From: Piscirickettsiaceae bacterium
GTDB lineage: Bacteria > Pseudomonadota > Gammaproteobacteria > Nitrosococcales > Methylophagaceae
Direction: 5' to 3'
DNA length: 64,000 bases
Assembly (NCBI GenBank): GCA_013215825.1
Contig: JABSQN010000004.1
Coordinates: 124,001-188,000, forward strand
Under the pieces are notes generated by a model. That model was not told where the DNA came from. It did not search any database and worked only from the letters and a program-made list of their open reading frames with translations. The position numbers were made by a program, and so were the translations under genes. Numbering within the stretch: position 1 is the stretch's first letter; every line of letters begins with the position of its first letter. This document shows, one piece after another, positions 37,654 through 47,942 of this stretch.

Positions 37654-38874
37654 ATGGCTGAAGAACAATCAAAAAACATCATCATTGCTAGACAACCTAT
37701 CTTTGATAAAAACCTTAACGTCTATGCGTATGAGCTTTTGTTTCGCGGACATGATAACCATCATGAGTCTGGCGTAACGGCTGATTCTGGTGATTATGCA
37801 ACTAGCCAAGTTATCAACCATACCTTTATGGAGCTGGGAATTGATCGCGTCATTGGCAATAAAATTGCGTTTATCAATTTAACGAAAAATTTCATACTGA
37901 CCGATGATCCCCTTCCTTTTACACAAGATCGCGTTGTACTAGAAATACTTGAAGATGTCGTTGTTACCGATGAAATCATTGTCGCCGTTAAGAAGTTAGT
38001 CGCGCAAGGTTACACCATCGCATTAGATGACTTTATTTTTGATGAATCATTGCGTCCACTCGTTAAACTTTCTAAAATCATTAAAATAGACTTACTGGCC
38101 TTAACAGATGATGAGCTCAGAGAGCATGTTGAGATCTTAAAACAAGAAAATGTACAACTATTGGCTGAGAAAGTTGAAACACAAGAACAATATCAACTTT
38201 GCCAAGAGTTAGGCTTTGATTTCTATCAAGGTTATTTCTTCTGCAAACCCAGCATCATCACTGAAGAAGCAATTCCTGATGATAAGTCTGGGCTTTTTAG
38301 AATTATCAAGGCCTTACAAGACCCTGATGTTGAAATTGATGATGTGGAGGCGTTAATAAGCCAAGATGTTGGTTTGAGCTACAAATTACTGCGCCTACTT
38401 AACTCGGCTTCAATGGGCTTATCTAGAAAAGTAGAATCAATTCGTCAAGGGCTTGTTATTTTAGGATTAAAAACCATTAAATCATGGGCAACATTAATTG
38501 CTTTAAATAATCTACCCACTAAAATCCCTGAAATAATGACCAATGCGCTTGTTCGAGCAAAAATGTGTGAAGAATTAGCTGTCGCTTATAATTGTGATAA
38601 AGGTTCTGCCTTCATGGTTGGTTTGTTCTCACCTATTGATGCCATTATGTCTCGACCCATGGAAGAGCTACTAGATGCTCTTCCGCTAGGTGAAGAAATC
38701 AAACACACATTACTATACCAAGATGGCAATTTAGGTCTGTTACTAAAAGATGTAATTCATTACGAACAAGGTTCTTGGGATCGTATTACTCCTTCTTCAG
38801 CATCATTTCATGATCTCTCTGATGCTTATTTAATCTCAACAGAATGGACAATTAACACCCAAGCTTCGTTATAA
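37654..38874 (+). CDS. EAL-HDOD domain signalling protein
   Basis: A 406-residue cytoplasmic protein. Residues about 8-200 form an EAL-like domain (ARQPIFDKNLNVYAYELLFRG, then EILEDV and ALDDFIFD), and about 205-400 a HDOD domain (LISQDVGLSYKLLRLLNSA). The EAL and DDFGTG signatures are altered to ELL and DDFIFD, so phosphodiesterase activity on c-di-GMP is doubtful; related CdgJ/YuxH-type proteins often signal by interaction and affect motility or biofilm. It starts after an AAGGA site and stands between the rpmG terminator and an ABC operon. Confidence 0.88.
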   Translation: MAEEQSKNIIIARQPIFDKNLNVYAYELLFRGHDNHHESGVTADSGDYATSQVINHTFMELGIDRVIGNKIAFINLTKNFILTDDPLPFTQDRVVLEILEDVVVTDEIIVAVKKLVAQGYTIALDDFIFDESLRPLVKLSKIIKIDLLALTDDELREHVEILKQENVQLLAEKVETQEQYQLCQELGFDFYQGYFFCKPSIITEEAIPDDKSGLFRIIKALQDPDVEIDDVEALISQDVGLSYKLLRLLNSASMGLSRKVESIRQGLVILGLKTIKSWATLIALNNLPTKIPEIMTNALVRAKMCEELAVAYNCDKGSAFMVGLFSPIDAIMSRPMEELLDALPLGEEIKHTLLYQDGNLGLLLKDVIHYEQGSWDRITPSSASFHDLSDAYLISTEWTINTQASL

Positions 38875-38881
38875 TAAACTT

Positions 38882-39823
38882 ATGTCTACCTTATTATCTG
38901 CAAAATCATTATCACATCGCTACGGCACACAACTCGCCGTTAATAATGTTAGTTTTGAAATATATAAAGGTGAAGTTCTTGGCTTTTTAGGTCCTAATGG
39001 TGCGGGTAAAAGTACCACTATGAAAATGCTCAGCGGTAATTTAGCACCCAATCAAGGTGAGATAATTATCAATGGCTACGACTTATTAACGGAGCCTAAG
39101 CAAGCCAAAGCACAGATTGGTTACCTACCTGAGCAACCACCTCTATATAAAGAACTCACGGTGAAAGAATTCTTATCTTTTTGTGCTCAAATCAATCAAA
39201 TACCAACGTCTAAAATCAAATCCTCTGTTGATACTGCAATTGAACGCTGCGGCCTCACAAATGTCACCAAGCGCCTTATTGCTAACCTTTCTAAAGGCTA
39301 TCAACAACGCGTTGGTATTGCTCAAGCGATTATTCACACCCCGGCTGTTGTTATTCTTGATGAACCTACATCCGGTCTTGATCCCATCCAAATTAAAGAG
39401 ATCCGTCACTTAATCCGTGATATTGCTAGTGAACATAGTGTTATTTTATCAACCCATATATTGCCTGAAGTTCAAACACTCTGCGATCGTGTACAAATCA
39501 TTAATCAAGGGCAATTAGTATTTATGGATACGCTGGCTGGTCTTAGTCAATATATGAAATCATCAAGTTTATTGGTCACTTTAAATTCACCGCCTAATAT
39601 TGACCAATTGCAAAATATTTCAGGAGTTTATTCGGTTGAATTACTGAGTACAACGCAGTTTAAGCTTCACTATCAGCCTGATAACAACCCAAGCGAAGAG
39701 CTGGTGAATCTTGCTGTGAATCAACATTGGCAACTAACAGAACTCACGCCTGTTCAGCATTCATTAGAAGATATATTTATGAATATTATTCAACAAGAAT
39801 CGGCCACTGAGGAGCAAGCCTAA
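38882..39823 (+). CDS. ABC transporter ATP-binding protein (GldA-like)
   Basis: A 313-residue ATPase with Walker A GPNGAGKST near residues 36-44, signature LSKGYQQRVG near 134-143, Walker B VVILDEP near 155-161 and H-loop STHILPE. A C-terminal extension of about 80 residues resembles GldA/CcmA-type exporters. It begins a four-gene unit with a permease and two auxiliary proteins, each overlapping the next by a few bases. Confidence 0.9.
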   Translation: MSTLLSAKSLSHRYGTQLAVNNVSFEIYKGEVLGFLGPNGAGKSTTMKMLSGNLAPNQGEIIINGYDLLTEPKQAKAQIGYLPEQPPLYKELTVKEFLSFCAQINQIPTSKIKSSVDTAIERCGLTNVTKRLIANLSKGYQQRVGIAQAIIHTPAVVILDEPTSGLDPIQIKEIRHLIRDIASEHSVILSTHILPEVQTLCDRVQIINQGQLVFMDTLAGLSQYMKSSSLLVTLNSPPNIDQLQNISGVYSVELLSTTQFKLHYQPDNNPSEELVNLAVNQHWQLTELTPVQHSLEDIFMNIIQQESATEEQA

Positions 39824-40575
39824 TGCTGATATTGGCTCGCAATGAATTATATCGCCTATTTTTATCGCCTCTCGCATGGGTGATCTTAGCCCTAAGCCAA
39901 TTAATCTTAGCGTATTCATTTTTGACTGATATTGATTACTTTATCCAAATCCAAGCTAAAATCTCAGCTATTCCTGGCGCACCCGGTGTGACCGAGCTAA
40001 TTGCGATGCCATTATTAAGCAATACGGCCACATTATTATTATTGCTAACGCCGCTTATCACTATGCGATTGATTGCTGAAGATCGCCGCAATGATAGCCT
40101 GCCTTTATTATTATCAGCACCGCTTTCAACCCAACAAATCATCTTAGGAAAATATCTAGGCACGCTTGGATTTTTTATTATCTTATTAGTATTGATTAGC
40201 GCTATGCCATTATCCTTGGCATTAGGTAGTGAACTCGATTTCAGGCTGTTTTTATCAGGAATAATAGGCTTAACACTGCTTGTTGCGACTTTTATCGCCA
40301 TTGGTCTGTACTTATCGTGTTTAACTAAACAACCTGCTATTGCCGCCATCAGCACCTTTAGTTTCCTATTCTTATTATGGATCATTGATTGGGCTGGCGA
40401 CACGCAAATAGCCGCCGAATCATCAGGATTATTCAACTGGTTATCCATGCTTCGTCACTTTGAACCCTTATTGCAAGGTGACGTTAATAGTAGTGATATT
40501 GCTTATTTCTTCATTATCATCGCTGCCTTTTTAGCATTAGCTATTCGTAAACTTGATTCGGAACGTCTCAGCTAA
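39823..40575 (+). CDS. ABC transporter permease (GldF/ABC-2 type)
   Basis: A 250-residue membrane protein with six hydrophobic segments and the MRLIAEDRRNDSLPLLLSAPLS block after the second segment that marks ABC-2 permeases of the GldF type. It overlaps the ATPase stop codon by one base (TAATG). Together the two form a probable exporter of unknown substrate. Confidence 0.88.
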   Translation: MLILARNELYRLFLSPLAWVILALSQLILAYSFLTDIDYFIQIQAKISAIPGAPGVTELIAMPLLSNTATLLLLLTPLITMRLIAEDRRNDSLPLLLSAPLSTQQIILGKYLGTLGFFIILLVLISAMPLSLALGSELDFRLFLSGIIGLTLLVATFIAIGLYLSCLTKQPAIAAISTFSFLFLLWIIDWAGDTQIAAESSGLFNWLSMLRHFEPLLQGDVNSSDIAYFFIIIAAFLALAIRKLDSERLS

Positions 40576-41939
40576 TGAATATAAATTCGAAAATACGCGC
40601 CAACCTAAAAATACAGAATGGTATTTTTTATATACTACTCATTGTTGCGGTTACTTTGCTTGCTCAGTTCTCATTAAAAACTAATATCTATACCGACTGG
40701 ACACAAAATAGTCGCCACAGCTTATCGGATACCAGCACTGACTTTTTAAAACAATTACAGCAAACTATTTCTGTTCAGGTGTTTGTTAGCCCAACTTATC
40801 AACATCATGCCGCCCTTGAATCACTGATTACACGCTATCAACGCCATAGTGATTTTATAAATGCTCAGTATATTAATCCTGATTTTTCACCTGATCTTGT
40901 TCGCAGTCTTAATATTCAACAGCAAGGTCAAATAGTCATTTCATCTGGAGACAAGCAACAGCATGTGTTTGATCTATCCGAGCAATCACTAACCAATGCA
41001 CTTATCGCGGTTTCTCGCTCACAAGAACAATGGTTAATGTTTATTGAAGGACATGGCGAACGCAGCCCCTTCAATCAAGCCAACTTCAATCTAAGCACTT
41101 GGGGCGAACAGCTCAAACAGAAAGGCTTTAAGTTACAAGGTTTAAACCTTGTCGAACACAGCCAAATTCCAAATAACACAACAGCTGTCATTATTGCCAG
41201 CCCAGAACAAGCGTGGCTTGATGGTGAAATTGAGATTATTAAACGCTATATCAATGATGGCGGCAATGTCTTGTGGTTAGCAGAACCTGAGAGCCATCAA
41301 CATTTATCCAGTCTTGCCGAGCATCTTAGTATCGACTTTATCTCAGGCACAATCATTGATCCAAATACTGAATTATTAGGTATTAACGATCCTCAATTTG
41401 CATTGATTACAGAATATGCCAATCATCCTATCGGCATTGCAACGACGGGTGTAACGCTTTTCCCACAAGCGACCGCAATGGAAGTGGTTACAGATGATTC
41501 TGCTTGGCAATCACTGCCTTTATTAATATCAGCCGAAAACACCTGGAGCGAAACAGCCGCTATTGATGAAAATCTTGAACTGCCACCATTGTTTGATTTA
41601 GGCGATGATACCTATGGCCCTTTATACTTAGGCTATTTACTCACACAAACATCCAATGAAAATGATAATGAACAACGCATTGCCATTATTGGTGATGGTG
41701 ACTTTTTATCCAATACCTATATCGGCAATGGTTCTAACCTTGAATTAGGTATTGCCTTAATGAATTGGTTAACGGGTGATGATGATTTAATCTCAATTCC
41801 AGTAAAAACAACGCTGGATAATCAACTTGAATTAACTAAAACCCAGTCCTTATTTATCGGTTTAGGATTTTTGATTGTTATTCCTCTATTGCTTTTAATT
41901 ATTGGCTTCGTGTTGTGGCGATATAGGCGTAGACGATGA
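40575..41939 (+). CDS. GldG-like auxiliary ABC transport protein
   Basis: A 454-residue protein with membrane segments at both ends (about 15-33 and 425-448) and a large periplasmic middle part. The DWTQNSRHSLSDTSTDFLKQL opening, FIEGHGERSPF block and GDGDFLSN block are typical of the GldG/DUF4350-like family, named after gliding-motility ABC systems but widespread in non-gliding proteobacteria. It overlaps both neighbours, implying coupled translation. Confidence 0.85.
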   Translation: MNINSKIRANLKIQNGIFYILLIVAVTLLAQFSLKTNIYTDWTQNSRHSLSDTSTDFLKQLQQTISVQVFVSPTYQHHAALESLITRYQRHSDFINAQYINPDFSPDLVRSLNIQQQGQIVISSGDKQQHVFDLSEQSLTNALIAVSRSQEQWLMFIEGHGERSPFNQANFNLSTWGEQLKQKGFKLQGLNLVEHSQIPNNTTAVIIASPEQAWLDGEIEIIKRYINDGGNVLWLAEPESHQHLSSLAEHLSIDFISGTIIDPNTELLGINDPQFALITEYANHPIGIATTGVTLFPQATAMEVVTDDSAWQSLPLLISAENTWSETAAIDENLELPPLFDLGDDTYGPLYLGYLLTQTSNENDNEQRIAIIGDGDFLSNTYIGNGSNLELGIALMNWLTGDDDLISIPVKTTLDNQLELTKTQSLFIGLGFLIVIPLLLLIIGFVLWRYRRRR

Positions 41940-42811
41940 AATCCAATTATTTAATAAACATCCTTTTGCTTAGCCTCGTTATTGGACTTTATTGGTTTAA
42001 TAATCAAGAATCTACTGACGTTAACAAACTACAGACACTGACAACACTAGAACAAAATGATATCCAATATATTACTATTTCACGTCTTAATTCATCGGAC
42101 ATCACACTAGAAAAGACAAACTCAGGCTGGCAAATAAGCAAGCCCTTTCAAGCAAAGGCAAATACCACTCGTATTAAACTCTTACTCTCACTATTGAATA
42201 CTGCAAGCTATGCTCAATTACATAATAGCCAAACACTGCAACAATTCGGCTTAGATTCCAGCTCTATTCAGCTAACACTTAATGATCAGATCTTTCAGTT
42301 TGGTGATATTGAATCCATTAGCAATCATCGTTATATCTTGCATAATAATGTTGTTCATTTAGTCGAAGATAAAGTGATGCCAATGCTTCAAGCCAATGCT
42401 TCAAGCTTTATTGAAAATAGATTGTTAAGCAGCGAAGAGAGTATACGAAAAATATCACTACCACTGCGCAATGAAGATAATAGCCTATCAAATCAGCGCA
42501 TTACCATTGAAAAAAACAATGGTCATTGGCAAAGTTCATCCTCAAACTATACCACAGACCAACTCACCACATTGATTGATGTATGGCAACATGCATATGC
42601 CTTACAAGTATTGCTTATCGATCCCACTGCTCAACAATCCACCAATGGCATTATCAAAATATGGTTTAACGATAAGCCTATCGCTATTGAGTTAAACGTG
42701 CAAAAAACGAATAAGGCACTCACTATTATTAATACTAATAACAAGCTAAAATATCAATTCACTAACGGCATGACGAAACAGTTATTCCCGACTAATATAA
42801 GCACACCATAA
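41936..42811 (+). CDS. DUF4340 family membrane-anchored protein
   Basis: A 291-residue protein with one N-terminal anchor (about 5-20) and a periplasmic beta-rich repeat domain of DUF4340 type (ITLEKTNSGWQISKPFQAKANTTRI is broken here to its core SGWQISKPF). The family habitually follows GldG-like genes, as here, and is presumed to be a subunit of the same system. The end overlaps mutM by one base. Confidence 0.8.
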   Translation: MKSNYLINILLLSLVIGLYWFNNQESTDVNKLQTLTTLEQNDIQYITISRLNSSDITLEKTNSGWQISKPFQAKANTTRIKLLLSLLNTASYAQLHNSQTLQQFGLDSSSIQLTLNDQIFQFGDIESISNHRYILHNNVVHLVEDKVMPMLQANASSFIENRLLSSEESIRKISLPLRNEDNSLSNQRITIEKNNGHWQSSSSNYTTDQLTTLIDVWQHAYALQVLLIDPTAQQSTNGIIKIWFNDKPIAIELNVQKTNKALTIINTNNKLKYQFTNGMTKQLFPTNISTP

Positions 42812-43644
42812 TGCCTGAATTACCTGAAGTTGAAACCACTCGCCAAGGAATTCGCCCTCATTTAGAAGGCAGTAAGATCAGCCAAGTTATTATTCGTAAT
42901 CATTCCTTACGTTGGCCTATTGATGCTGATTTAGCGAGTATATTAGATGGTCAAACCATCCATAGCATTCAACGTCGAGCAAAATACTTATTATTACACT
43001 GTGATACCGGCGTGCTATTGATTCATCTTGGTATGTCAGGCAATTTACGCATATTAAACACCGCTGATAATGATGAGGTAGGCAAACACGCTCATGTCGA
43101 TATTATCGTCGATAATGGTCACACACTCCGATATACCGATCCAAGACGCTTTGGTGCTATTTTGTGGACTAGTGAACCGCTTTCAGAATACAAACTACTT
43201 AAAGATCTGGGTCCCGAACCTTTCACCGATGCTTTTAATGCTGACTATTTATGGCAACAATGCCAAACACGTCGATGCTCGATTAAAACCTTAGTAATGA
43301 ACGGTAAGATAGTTGTTGGCGCAGGGAATATCTATGCCAATGAAGCCCTATTTTTATCTGGAATACATCCCTCAACAAGAGCTAACACACTCACCTTGCA
43401 GCAATGCAACCAGCTTGTAAGGATGATTAAAACCGTACTCAAACAAGCAATTGAAGCCGGTGGGACAACATTAAAAGATTTCAGAAAAAGTGATGGTCAG
43501 CCAGGCTATTTTGCCCAACAACTGAATGTTTATGGTCGTGAAGGTGATGACTGTCCTAAATGTGGCAGCATAATTCAGCATTATAAAGAAGCACAACGCG
43601 CTACATTTTTTTGCTCACAGTGCCAGAAACTTACTTCTGCCTAG
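42811..43644 (+). CDS. mutM: formamidopyrimidine-DNA glycosylase
   Basis: Base-excision enzyme for 8-oxoguanine and formamidopyrimidines, 277 residues. The catalytic N-terminal PELPEVETT is intact (Pro2, Glu3), with the H2TH region near 150-180 and a C-terminal zinc finger with CPKCGS and CSQCQ. It overlaps the DUF4340 gene, and its last bases overlap the convergent cytochrome gene by 14. Confidence 0.97.
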   Translation: MPELPEVETTRQGIRPHLEGSKISQVIIRNHSLRWPIDADLASILDGQTIHSIQRRAKYLLLHCDTGVLLIHLGMSGNLRILNTADNDEVGKHAHVDIIVDNGHTLRYTDPRRFGAILWTSEPLSEYKLLKDLGPEPFTDAFNADYLWQQCQTRRCSIKTLVMNGKIVVGAGNIYANEALFLSGIHPSTRANTLTLQQCNQLVRMIKTVLKQAIEAGGTTLKDFRKSDGQPGYFAQQLNVYGREGDDCPKCGSIIQHYKEAQRATFFCSQCQKLTSA

Positions 43645-43930
43645 AAAAGAATTTAGCCATTAACTTAATTTCATTACCGGTATAGCCATTAACATGATGA
43701 ATCATTACAGTAGATGGACGTTCACCCGTTTTAATTTGCCGCAATTGTTCAATAAAATGATGCTCACTCAAGCCCGCTAAACTAGGCGTTCCACCGACAC
43801 TATGGCCACGTGTTCCATGACAAGCCGCACATGATGATGCCAACAACTCAACATTTCGTTGTTCTTCAGCAGCCGCTACAGTCAGCATAAAACTGAGAAA
43901 TATTGCTACTGCTATCTTATTCCAATACAT
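43631..43930 (-). CDS. small c-type cytochrome, FccA-like sulfide dehydrogenase subunit
   Basis: A 99-residue exported monohaem cytochrome with a signal peptide ending near residue 21 and haem site CAACH at 34-38. The SSCAACHGTRGHSVGGTPSLAGL opening, FIEQLRQIKTGERPSTVMIH and the final NEIKLMAKFFSRQ match the single-haem cytochrome subunit of flavocytochrome c sulfide dehydrogenases. The flavoprotein gene lies at 17847-19118, so the two halves of the enzyme would be encoded 24 kb apart. A generic class I cytochrome remains possible. The gene is divergent from rluD. Confidence 0.72.
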   Translation of the reverse strand: MYWNKIAVAIFLSFMLTVAAAEEQRNVELLASSCAACHGTRGHSVGGTPSLAGLSEHHFIEQLRQIKTGERPSTVMIHHVNGYTGNEIKLMAKFFSRQK

Positions 43931-43996
43931 AATTAACGCTCCTATTACCTGCCTACGCTATAATAGACCATCATTACTCATTAAGCTAAATTACTC

Positions 43997-44962
43997 ATGT
44001 CAGAACTATTACAACTTGAAGGTCTTATCTCAGAAGAATCGGCGGGCTTACGCCAAGATGCCGCCCTTGCTCAACTGTTTCCAGATTACTCTCGCGGTCA
44101 AATAACTAAGTGGATCAAAGCTGGTAATGTGCTGGTTAATGATAAACAAATGCGCCCTCGCGACTCTGTTATGGGTGGTGAACGGGTTATGATTAAAGCG
44201 CAAATTGAAATCGTAGATGACACTTGGATTGCTGAAGCAATAAGCCTTGATATTATCCATGAAGATGAAGAAGTCATTATCCTCAACAAACCTGCTGGCA
44301 TGGTTGTTCACCCCGGTGCTGGTAATCGTGATGGTACATTAGTTAATGCCCTACTTCATCATTCGCCACAACTTGAAGGCGTTCCGCGTGCAGGTATCGT
44401 ACATCGTATTGATAAAGGCACCACTGGCTTATTAATGATTGCCAAAACCTTACGCGCCCACAATTCATTAGTCACGCAATTACAAGAACATACTGTATTA
44501 CGTGAATATCAAGCCATTTGTATGGGTGTAATGACTGCAGGGGGTACTGTCGATGAACCTATCGGTCGCCATCCTGTTGAGCGAAAAAAACAAACGGTTA
44601 TCGGCTCAGGTAAACATGCCGTTACTCATTACCGTGTTGTACAGCGTTATCGGGCGCATACGCATATTCGTTGCAAACTAGAAACAGGTCGAACACATCA
44701 AATTCGTGTTCACATGGCACATATTCGCTACCCTCTTTTAGGTGATCCTGCTTATGGTGGTCGCTTACGCCTTCCTAAAGGTGCAACTGAAGCTACACAA
44801 ACCGCACTACAAGGCTTTCGTCGTCAAGCCCTCCATGCTGGTTCATTAGGCTTTATTCATCCAGCAACAGAAGAAGAAGTCTCATGGCAGCTTGAAATGC
44901 CTGAAGACATGTTAAATATATTAAAAGTGTTGGATCGTGACCAGAAATTGAATAAAGATTAA
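43997..44962 (+). CDS. rluD: 23S rRNA pseudouridine synthase
   Basis: RluA-family pseudouridine synthase, 321 residues, fitting RluD, which modifies positions 1911, 1915 and 1917 of 23S rRNA. An N-terminal S4 domain (about 15-75) is followed by the catalytic motif HRIDKGTTGLLMIAK near 136-150, with the nucleophilic Asp. NKPAGMVVHPG near 96-106 and GRTHQIRVHM near 233-242 are further family blocks. RluA-family members are hard to separate, so the symbol is likely but not certain. Confidence 0.9.
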   Translation: MSELLQLEGLISEESAGLRQDAALAQLFPDYSRGQITKWIKAGNVLVNDKQMRPRDSVMGGERVMIKAQIEIVDDTWIAEAISLDIIHEDEEVIILNKPAGMVVHPGAGNRDGTLVNALLHHSPQLEGVPRAGIVHRIDKGTTGLLMIAKTLRAHNSLVTQLQEHTVLREYQAICMGVMTAGGTVDEPIGRHPVERKKQTVIGSGKHAVTHYRVVQRYRAHTHIRCKLETGRTHQIRVHMAHIRYPLLGDPAYGGRLRLPKGATEATQTALQGFRRQALHAGSLGFIHPATEEEVSWQLEMPEDMLNILKVLDRDQKLNKD

Positions 44963-44984
44963 ATCTTAAATTAAAGGATTTATA

Positions 44985-45576
44985 ATGGACTGGATCCTTT
45001 CTGCAAATTCAAAGATGTATGCTCATGCAAGTTCTTTTTCTCACCATGGTTATATAGATTGGAGACAGGGTAATCAAGGGATGACTATGAAAAGTCTTTA
45101 GATGGTAAATTCTTCAAACTAAACTTAATTGAGGAAATTGATTCGAAAGAGCTATCTTTAGAAGTTATCAAACAGAATGGATTAAAAGCAGCAACTCAAG
45201 GTCTGATTAAGGTTATTCCTGAACTAAAAATATACATTAATAATATTTTTGAAAATACTAAGGTGTAAAAGAAACGATCCTAGTAAATAAGTACGAGAGA
45301 AGCTCTATCGCTAGAGCTAAGTGCATTGAAACCAACGGTTATAATTGTAAAATATGTAATTTCAACTTCTCTAAAGTTTATGGTGAAATTGGCGAAGGTT
45401 TCATCCATATCCATCACATAATTCCATTACATACCATTGAAGAAAGCTACAAAATTGATTATGCTAACGATCTAATCCCTGTCTGTCCTAGCTGTCATGC
45501 AATGCTCCATAAAAAACTCAATGGGAAATATTATTCAATTGAAGAATTAAGAAAAACAATCTATAAACAATCATAA
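44985..45576 (+). pseudogene. decayed HNH endonuclease gene with EVE-like N-terminal part
   Basis: Three pieces in three frames belong to one family. The first (from the ATG at 44985, DWILSANSKMYAHASSF to IDWRQGN) is the N-terminal EVE-like opening. It runs into a second piece (from about 45080, YEKSLDGKFFKL to FENTKV, stop at 45266-45268) with much of the intervening domain missing. The third piece (about 45268-45576) carries the HNH nuclease domain with zinc cysteines (CKIC, CPSC) and HIHHIIPLH. An internal deletion plus at least one more frameshift mean it cannot make the full protein. Intact relatives look like modification-dependent restriction enzymes. Confidence 0.8.
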
Positions 45577-45615
45577 AAAAAAGGGGCTGATTATAAATAA
45601 TCAGCCCCTTTTTAT
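45577..45615. terminator. bidirectional intrinsic terminator
   Basis: A long perfect stem (AAGGGGCTGATTA / TAATCAGCCCCTT, loop of TAAA or less) has an A run on the left and a T run on the right. It can end the leftward EF-G transcript and any rightward transcript through the HNH remnant. Confidence 0.9.
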
Positions 45616-45634
45616 TTGCTAGTTAAAAGCTAAC

Positions 45635-47728
45635 TTACTTTTTCTTAGCTTCTTCACGTTCTTTCGTTGCTTTAATGACTTCTTCAGCAACATTACGCGG
45701 ACAAGGGTTGTATTGTAAGAACTCCATAGAGAACTGACCACGACCTGATGTCATTGTACGTAGTGCACCGATGTAACCAAACATTTCACTTAATGGTACT
45801 TCACCATTGATACGAACACCTGTTGGTGTTGCATCTTGTGATTTGATCATGCCACGACGACGGTTAAGATCACCGATAACATCACCAACGTGATCTTCAG
45901 GTGTAAATACATCCACCTTCATGATCGGTTCCATTAATTGTGGACCCGCTTTTGGCATTGATTGACGGTAAGCAGCTGTTGCAGCTAATTCAAATGCAAC
46001 GGCTGATGAATCCACGGCATGGAAAGAACCGTCAAATAATGTCACTTTAAAGTCTAAACATGGGAAACCCGCTAATACACCACGGCCCATCATTTTCTTA
46101 AAGCCAGCTTCAACAGCAGACCAGAATTCACGAGGTACTGAACCACCGGTTACAGTAGATTCAAACTCAAAACCAGTACCAGGCTCACCTGGTTCGATAA
46201 TGTATTCAATCTTACCGAACTGACCAGAACCACCTGATTGTTTCTTATGGGTATAACTATCTTCAATTTTTTTAGTGATTGTTTCACGGTAAGCCACTTG
46301 AGGTGCACCTACTGTTACTTCAACACCATGAGTTCGTTTTAAGATATCAACTTTAATATCTAAATGTAACTCCCCCATACCTTTGATAATTGTTTCGCCA
46401 CTTTCTTGATCGGTTTCAACACGGAAAGAAGGATCTTCTTTAATCATTTTACCGATTGCAATACCCATTTTTTCAGTACTTGCTTTATCAATAGGTGAAA
46501 TAGCAATTGAGATAACTGGATCTGGGAATACCATTGGCTCTAATGTTGTTGGGTGTTTAGGATCACATAATGTGTGACCTGTTTGCACATCTTTCATACC
46601 TACAATGGCAATGATATCACCCGCTTGTGCAGAGCTTAATTCATTACGATCATCAGCATGCATTTCTACCATGCGGCCAACTCGTTCTGTTTTACCTGTG
46701 AATGAGTTAAGAACCGTATCACCTTTATTCAACGTACCAGAATAAATACGAATAAAGGTTAAGGCACCAAAACGGTCATCCATAATTTTGAATGCTAAGG
46801 CACGAAGTGGTCCATCTATTGTAACAATCGCGTGTTCGCCTGTTTCATTACCTTCTTCGTCAACTTCTGGTTGAGGTTTAACCTCTGTTGGGCTTGGCAA
46901 GTAATCAACAACAGCATCCAAAATCATTTGAACACCTTTATCTTTAAAGGCACTACCACAGTATGTTGGGAAGACGTCCATTGTTAATGTACCTTGACGG
47001 ATACATTTTTTAAGATCGTCAATTGAAGGCTCTTCACCTTCAAGATATTTTTCCATTAAGTCATCGTCTTGCTCAAGTGCAGTTTCGACTAACATTTCAC
47101 GGTATTCTTCGATTTGATCAGCCATCTCTGCAGGTGGCTCTTCAATACGAAAATCCATCGTATTCTCTTCGTTATCCCATACCCATGCTTTACGTGTTAA
47201 TAGATCAACACAGCCGATAAAGTCATCTTCAATACCGATTGGCAGAACCATAACTAGAGGGTTGGCACCCAATACATCTTTAACTTGCTTAACAACACGG
47301 AAAAAATCTGCACCGATACGATCTAGTTTGTTAACAAAGATAATACGAGATACTTCAGATTCATTCGCATAGCGCCAGTTTGTTTCTGATTGCGGTTCAA
47401 CACCACCCGATCCACAGAAAACACCCACACCACCATCTAATACTTTAAGAGAACGGTAAACTTCAATTGTGAAATCTACGTGACCAGGAGTATCGATAAC
47501 GTTTAAACGATGACCGTCCCATTCACAGGTAGTCGCCGCAGATTGGATAGTAATTCCACGTTCAGCTTCCTGATCCATGAAATCCATTGTTGATTCGCCA
47601 TCATGAACTTCACCGATTTTATGAATTTTACCGGTTAGTTTCAATATACGCTCTGTTGTGGTGGTTTTACCCGCATCTACATGCGCGAAGATACCAATAT
47701 TTCTATACTTGGATAAGTCAGCTGCCAT
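45635..47728 (-). CDS. elongation factor G, FusA2-like paralogue
   Basis: Ribosomal translocase GTPase, 697 residues with all five domains. G motifs are [10 protein letters not shown] near residue 15, DTPGHVDF near 79 and NKLDR near 133. The sequence [20 protein letters not shown] and [15 protein letters not shown] resemble the second EF-G type (FusA2) of Vibrio, Shewanella and Pseudomonas more than the rpsL-rpsG-linked FusA, and no str operon genes are adjacent. A second, canonical fusA is therefore expected elsewhere. It stands alone, with its own terminator. Confidence 0.88.
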   Translation of the reverse strand: MAADLSKYRNIGIFAHVDAGKTTTTERILKLTGKIHKIGEVHDGESTMDFMDQEAERGITIQSAATTCEWDGHRLNVIDTPGHVDFTIEVYRSLKVLDGGVGVFCGSGGVEPQSETNWRYANESEVSRIIFVNKLDRIGADFFRVVKQVKDVLGANPLVMVLPIGIEDDFIGCVDLLTRKAWVWDNEENTMDFRIEEPPAEMADQIEEYREMLVETALEQDDDLMEKYLEGEEPSIDDLKKCIRQGTLTMDVFPTYCGSAFKDKGVQMILDAVVDYLPSPTEVKPQPEVDEEGNETGEHAIVTIDGPLRALAFKIMDDRFGALTFIRIYSGTLNKGDTVLNSFTGKTERVGRMVEMHADDRNELSSAQAGDIIAIVGMKDVQTGHTLCDPKHPTTLEPMVFPDPVISIAISPIDKASTEKMGIAIGKMIKEDPSFRVETDQESGETIIKGMGELHLDIKVDILKRTHGVEVTVGAPQVAYRETITKKIEDSYTHKKQSGGSGQFGKIEYIIEPGEPGTGFEFESTVTGGSVPREFWSAVEAGFKKMMGRGVLAGFPCLDFKVTLFDGSFHAVDSSAVAFELAATAAYRQSMPKAGPQLMEPIMKVDVFTPEDHVGDVIGDLNRRRGMIKSQDATPTGVRINGEVPLSEMFGYIGALRTMTSGRGQFSMEFLQYNPCPRNVAEEVIKATKEREEAKKK

Positions 47729-47942
47729 TGTTCCGTCTCTAATTAGTAAAGGAGTGTTATAAAAACACGAAAATAAACCGGAGTATTTTAAACTAATTTA
47801 GGCTTTGATGCACATTAAAGACCATTTAAAAATACGTATTCAATGGTTTTGGGCTTTTAGGCTAGTTAATTATTTAAATGCTCTGTCTTTGAAAATGAAA
47901 GTGCGGGAGTTTTAATCAATTTTCTTTATGAATCTTAACTAT

